From Gammaproteobacteria bacterium (GTDB taxonomy: Bacteria; Pseudomonadota; Gammaproteobacteria; Enterobacterales; Alteromonadaceae), in contig JAIXSW010000031.1 in assembly GCA_027484495.1 (NCBI GenBank), positions 1 through 8,457 of the forward strand: DNA of 8,457 nucleotides. Reading direction: 5' to 3'. Below the pieces are notes generated by a model that ran no database searches, was not told the origin of the DNA, and saw only the letters and a program-made list of their open reading frames with translations. A program made the translations under genes and the position numbers. Shown piece by piece: positions 5,503 through 8,457 of this stretch. Numbering within the stretch: the first letter of the stretch is position 1; each line of letters starts with the position of its first letter.

Positions 5503-8028
5503 TCAGTTATGTAACGCCCGACGGATCAGGCTGGCCGGCGTCGGTTTTAAAATGCCACGCAACAATATAGCGCCGAGTCCGGTCAGTAACAGTAAGCCGG
5601 CAACAGGCCCGATCCCCCACAAACTATAGTGGGGCGTAAATGGCAGTTGGAACATCCGTAGCTGTACCACCGACAACAGAATTTCGGCCAGTAAGGTCGC
5701 AAACACGCCAGCTAACAGTCCAAGCGCAGCAAACTCAAACAAGACGGCCTGTTGCAGAAAACGTCCCCGCGCACCCAGCGTCCGTAGGATCGCTAACTCT
5801 TGTTCACGTTGTTCGACCGTTGCCTGCACCTGCGCAACCAATACCAACACCGCAGCAGTAAAGACCAGGATCAGGATCAACGTCAGTGCCAGAGATACCT
5901 GATCGATAATCTGACTTACTTGCAGCAATATCGCATCGACCGAGATCACGGAAACCGTTGGATATTGTTTTAACAATGTACTGAGCACCTGCTGTTTACT
6001 AGCGGGTAAATGGAACGCCGTCAGATAGGTCGCCGGGAACGTGGCCATCAGATCCGGGCTTAACAACATAAAAAAATTTGGTTGCAAACTGTTCCAGTCA
6101 ACTTTGCGAAAACTGGTCACTTTGGCATCAAACTGCTGGCCACCAATGGCAAAGCTCAGTGTATCACCCAGTTTTAGCTGCAGCCGCTGTGCTTGCTGTT
6201 GCTCCACTGACACTTCGGCTTTGCCAGAGAACCAGCGTCCTTCCGTCAGTTGGTTATTAGCCGGCAGTTCTTGCAGCCAACTGAGATTCAGTTCACGGCC
6301 AAAACCCTCACGCCGCGGTTTTTCTTCGGGCTTTTTGCTGTTGGTCTGCTCTGAGTCCTGTGCATTGCTGCTGGCCTGCCCGCCTGCATCCTGCTCAGGT
6401 TCATCCAGTGTTTCACCATTGACCGCCAACACTCTGCCAGACACCATCGGATAGAAAGTCCCAGTGCTCAAACCGGCTGCTTGTAACTGCGCTGCGATCT
6501 GATCTTTTTCTACCGCAGTCATGTTCACCAAAAACTGATTCGGTGCATTCTCGGGAACCTGCTGTTTCCACTGCTCCAACAATTCGGCACGCAAAAAGTA
6601 CAGAACAAGCGTCAAAAACAACGCCAGACTAAAGGTCATCAGCTGAAAGCTGTTTTGCCACAAACGGCGACGCAAATTAGCCAGCGACAGTTTTAACGCG
6701 CTGCTTTGCCCTGCCGCCATAGGTTTAGCAAACCGGACCAATAGCGCTGCAAAGCCAAGTAAACACAGGCCAAATCCGGCGCAGGCCAAAAACAGCATGC
6801 CGGATAACCACAGATCACCACTAAACAACCACATCAACAGTAAAACGGCCGCAGAACCACTGGCCAGCTGCCAATAATCCATCTGCCATGAAGCGCTTTG
6901 CTGACGCAGTACCTGAATGGCCGGCACAGCAGTCAGGCGCCAGACCGGACGTAACGAAAACAACAACGAACAAATTAATGCTGTGGCAATGCCAAGCCAA
7001 AGCGCTTTGGCGCTGAACATCGCCTGATAACCATCAATCCATTGGCTCAGGAAACCTTGTACCGCAAAGTTGGCTGCCAACCCCAATAACAAACCAAGCA
7101 CGCTGGCAAAACAAGTCACCAGCAACAGATGGCTGAAGTAAATCTGCCTGGCCTGCGCCGAGGTCATACCGAGCGCTTTAATGACTGCAACCGCCATTTG
7201 GTGGCGCTGGCTATAACGATTTGCCGCAACTGCGGCGGCGGTGGCTGCCAACACAATCCCGAGTAATCCTGCCAACAGTAAAAATCGTTCAGCACGGTCC
7301 AGGGCACTGCCTACTGCGCTTTGCCGATCCAATTGCTGCCAACGGTCATTGGCAGTCAACAAAGCAGCCGTGTCGTCTACAAGCTGAGTCAGTGCCGAAG
7401 TGTTACCAGCAAACATATACCGATACGAAATACGGCTGCCAGGTTGAATCACCTGAGTGGCTGGCACATCAGCCAGGTGCATCAACACCCGCGGTTGACC
7501 GCCAAATAAATTCAGCGGTGCGTCTGGTTCTTCCACAATAAAGCCACCGACCGTTAATGTCGCTGCGCCGACATCCAGCTTGGCGCCGATCTGGACATTA
7601 AGCATCTGCGCCAGACGCGGCTCCAGATACAGCATGCCTTGTTGTAGCTGTGATATCTGGCCGTTAGCAGTATCAAGCAATAATTGACCACGTAATGGAT
7701 ACTCACCTGATACGGCTTTGACATTGACCAGCTGCATATTGTCGCCGGCAAAAACCATGGTATTAAACTGGATTTGCTTGGCAGTTTGTAAGCCCAGCGC
7801 TTGTGCTTGGGTAAAGATCTCGTTTTGAAAAGGCGCACTGGAACGTAGCACTTTGTCAGCTGCGGTGAAGTTGCTGCTACGCTGCATCAGCGCACTACGG
7901 ACGCTGTCAGTAATACCACTGAGGCTGACCACGGTCAGCACTGCCAGCATCAGCGCAAAGGCGACGACCCAAAGTTCGCCGTTTTTCAGCTCGCGCCAGA
8001 ACAGGCGCCAGGCGATCTTAACCAGCAT
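5503..8028 (-). CDS. ybbP: YbbP-type ABC transporter permease (FtsX/MacB-like)
   Basis: This is an 841-residue inner-membrane protein, somewhat longer than E. coli YbbP (804). About ten membrane segments are visible: near 19-39, 249-269, 301-322, 341-360, 391-405, 410-431, 459-479, 712-734, 762-788 and 804-824. Large periplasmic domains lie at about 40-248 and 480-711. This duplicated FtsX layout, with RHQMAVAVIKALGMTSAQ and REQELAILRTLGARG after the fourth-last helices, marks the LolCDE/MacB (type VII) superfamily. The start is the ATG at 8028, preceded by AGGAG at 7 bases and followed by MLVKIAWRLFWREL. The frame stays open further upstream, but that stretch overlaps the ATPase gene in another frame and looks non-coding. 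Residues 541-575 are a polar E/Q/S/K-rich insertion. The gene overlaps its ATPase gene by 11 bases. The transported substrate is not known. Confidence 0.92.
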   Translation of the reverse strand: MLVKIAWRLFWRELKNGELWVVAFALMLAVLTVVSLSGITDSVRSALMQRSSNFTAADKVLRSSAPFQNEIFTQAQALGLQTAKQIQFNTMVFAGDNMQLVNVKAVSGEYPLRGQLLLDTANGQISQLQQGMLYLEPRLAQMLNVQIGAKLDVGAATLTVGGFIVEEPDAPLNLFGGQPRVLMHLADVPATQVIQPGSRISYRYMFAGNTSALTQLVDDTAALLTANDRWQQLDRQSAVGSALDRAERFLLLAGLLGIVLAATAAAVAANRYSQRHQMAVAVIKALGMTSAQARQIYFSHLLLVTCFASVLGLLLGLAANFAVQGFLSQWIDGYQAMFSAKALWLGIATALICSLLFSLRPVWRLTAVPAIQVLRQQSASWQMDYWQLASGSAAVLLLMWLFSGDLWLSGMLFLACAGFGLCLLGFAALLVRFAKPMAAGQSSALKLSLANLRRRLWQNSFQLMTFSLALFLTLVLYFLRAELLEQWKQQVPENAPNQFLVNMTAVEKDQIAAQLQAAGLSTGTFYPMVSGRVLAVNGETLDEPEQDAGGQASSNAQDSEQTNSKKPEEKPRREGFGRELNLSWLQELPANNQLTEGRWFSGKAEVSVEQQQAQRLQLKLGDTLSFAIGGQQFDAKVTSFRKVDWNSLQPNFFMLLSPDLMATFPATYLTAFHLPASKQQVLSTLLKQYPTVSVISVDAILLQVSQIIDQVSLALTLILILVFTAAVLVLVAQVQATVEQREQELAILRTLGARGRFLQQAVLFEFAALGLLAGVFATLLAEILLSVVQLRMFQLPFTPHYSLWGIGPVAGLLLLTGLGAILLRGILKPTPASLIRRALHN

Positions 8029-8457
8029 AACTACGCTCCTGTGTGCGGGCTGCAGTATGCGCTTCGACCAAGCGGCCGGCATCCATATTAAATTGACGTT
8101 GGCAACGTGCTGCCAGTTGCGAGTTGTGCGTGACCAGTACCAGAGTGGTTCCCTGGCTCTGATTGAGCTCAAACAGCAAATCCTCGACTTTGCGGCCAGT
8201 AGTACTGTCCAGATTTGCTGAAGGCTCATCGGCAAATAAGATTGCAGGCTGAGTGATAAAAGCCCGTGCTATCGCGACCCGTTGCTGCTCGCCACCAGAG
8301 AGCTGGGCCGGGAAAAAATGCATCCGCGCGCTGAGGCCAACCAGTTCGAGCAACTGTTTGCCCCGCTCCATTGCCTGCGGTTGCCCGGCAAGTTCTGCCG
8401 GCAAGGTCACATTCTCCAGTGCCGTTAACGCTGGCAGCAGCAAAAATGACTGAAACA
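8018..8457 (-). CDS. ybbA: YbbA-type ABC transporter ATPase, 5' partial
   Basis: The frame runs off the end of the window. The last complete codon read there gives F of the Q-loop segment FQSFLLLPALTALENV, so the N-terminal third with the Walker A motif lies outside. The visible part is about 146 residues. It has the Q-loop glutamine, the ABC signature LSGGEQQRVAIARAF, Walker B ILFADEP, a D-loop SANLD, and the H-loop histidine in LVLVTHNSQLAARC. The wording FQSF-LLP-LTALENV…LPAEL…FPAQLSGGEQQRVAIARAF matches the LolD/MacB/YbbA group, and its partner permease points to YbbA. It should power the membrane protein encoded downstream, whose start overlaps this stop by 11 bases and suggests coupled translation. 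An internal TTG near 8443 is not the start, because conserved sequence continues upstream. In E. coli ybbA is next to tesA; whether that holds here cannot be seen. Confidence 0.92.
   Translation of the reverse strand, partial: FQSFLLLPALTALENVTLPAELAGQPQAMERGKQLLELVGLSARMHFFPAQLSGGEQQRVAIARAFITQPAILFADEPSANLDSTTGRKVEDLLFELNQSQGTTLVLVTHNSQLAARCQRQFNMDAGRLVEAHTAARTQERSYAG

Noticed and set aside
6041..6454. Open frame of 137 codons on the + strand inside ybbP
   Set aside because: It is rich in Ser, Cys and Arg from reading antisense to the permease gene, with no recognisable domain.
8029..8235. A 69-codon N-terminal extension of the YbbP frame
   Set aside because: It overlaps the well-conserved ATPase gene in another frame, does not resemble transporter sequence, and the ATG at 8028 has a good AGGAG site.

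Overview
The window looks like ordinary chromosome of a gammaproteobacterium. Base composition is near half G+C. The PhoP/PhoQ pair, a YbbA/YbbP-type ABC transporter, a YfcH-type epimerase and a ComEA/YbaV-type helix-hairpin-helix protein all read as gammaproteobacterial. The moderate G+C and this gene set would fit a member of the Aeromonadales such as Tolumonas, but that placement is inference and no marker gene proves it. No mobile element, CRISPR array, tRNA or rRNA was seen.

Layout. 1-1191 (+): an EAL-HDOD (YuxH-type) signalling protein, cut at its start by the window edge and followed by a good hairpin terminator. 1318-1638 (-): a small exported ComEA-like DNA-binding protein, convergent with the first gene. 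1639-1856: an AT-rich divergent intergenic region with a terminator-like hairpin in the comEA leader. 1857-2357 (+): a glycine-zipper lipoprotein. 2436-4432 (+): phoP and phoQ overlapping by ATGA, with a hairpin separating them from the lipoprotein gene. 4433-4595: a structured 3' region and a candidate promoter. 4596-5489 (+): a yfcH-type epimerase. 5503-8028 (-): a ten-segment FtsX/MacB-type permease (YbbP). 8018-8457 (-): its ABC ATPase (YbbA), truncated by the window end and overlapping the permease gene by 11 bases. The last operon converges on the epimerase gene.

How the genes may work together. The lipoprotein and the PhoPQ system are close together on one strand. In enteric bacteria the distantly similar lipoprotein SlyB belongs to the PhoP regulon, so an envelope-stress link is plausible here but unproven. 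The PhoQ-like kinase has a full-length cytoplasmic core but no obvious acidic patch in its sensor domain, so its signal may differ from that of enteric PhoQ. YbbA and YbbP form one transporter of the LolCDE/MacB superfamily. The EAL-HDOD, ComEA-like and epimerase genes appear to be independent units.

I found no strong evidence for an undescribed system. The items most worth checking are the lipoprotein-PhoPQ linkage, the divergent PhoQ sensor domain, several structured intergenic RNAs and a low-complexity insertion in YbbP.
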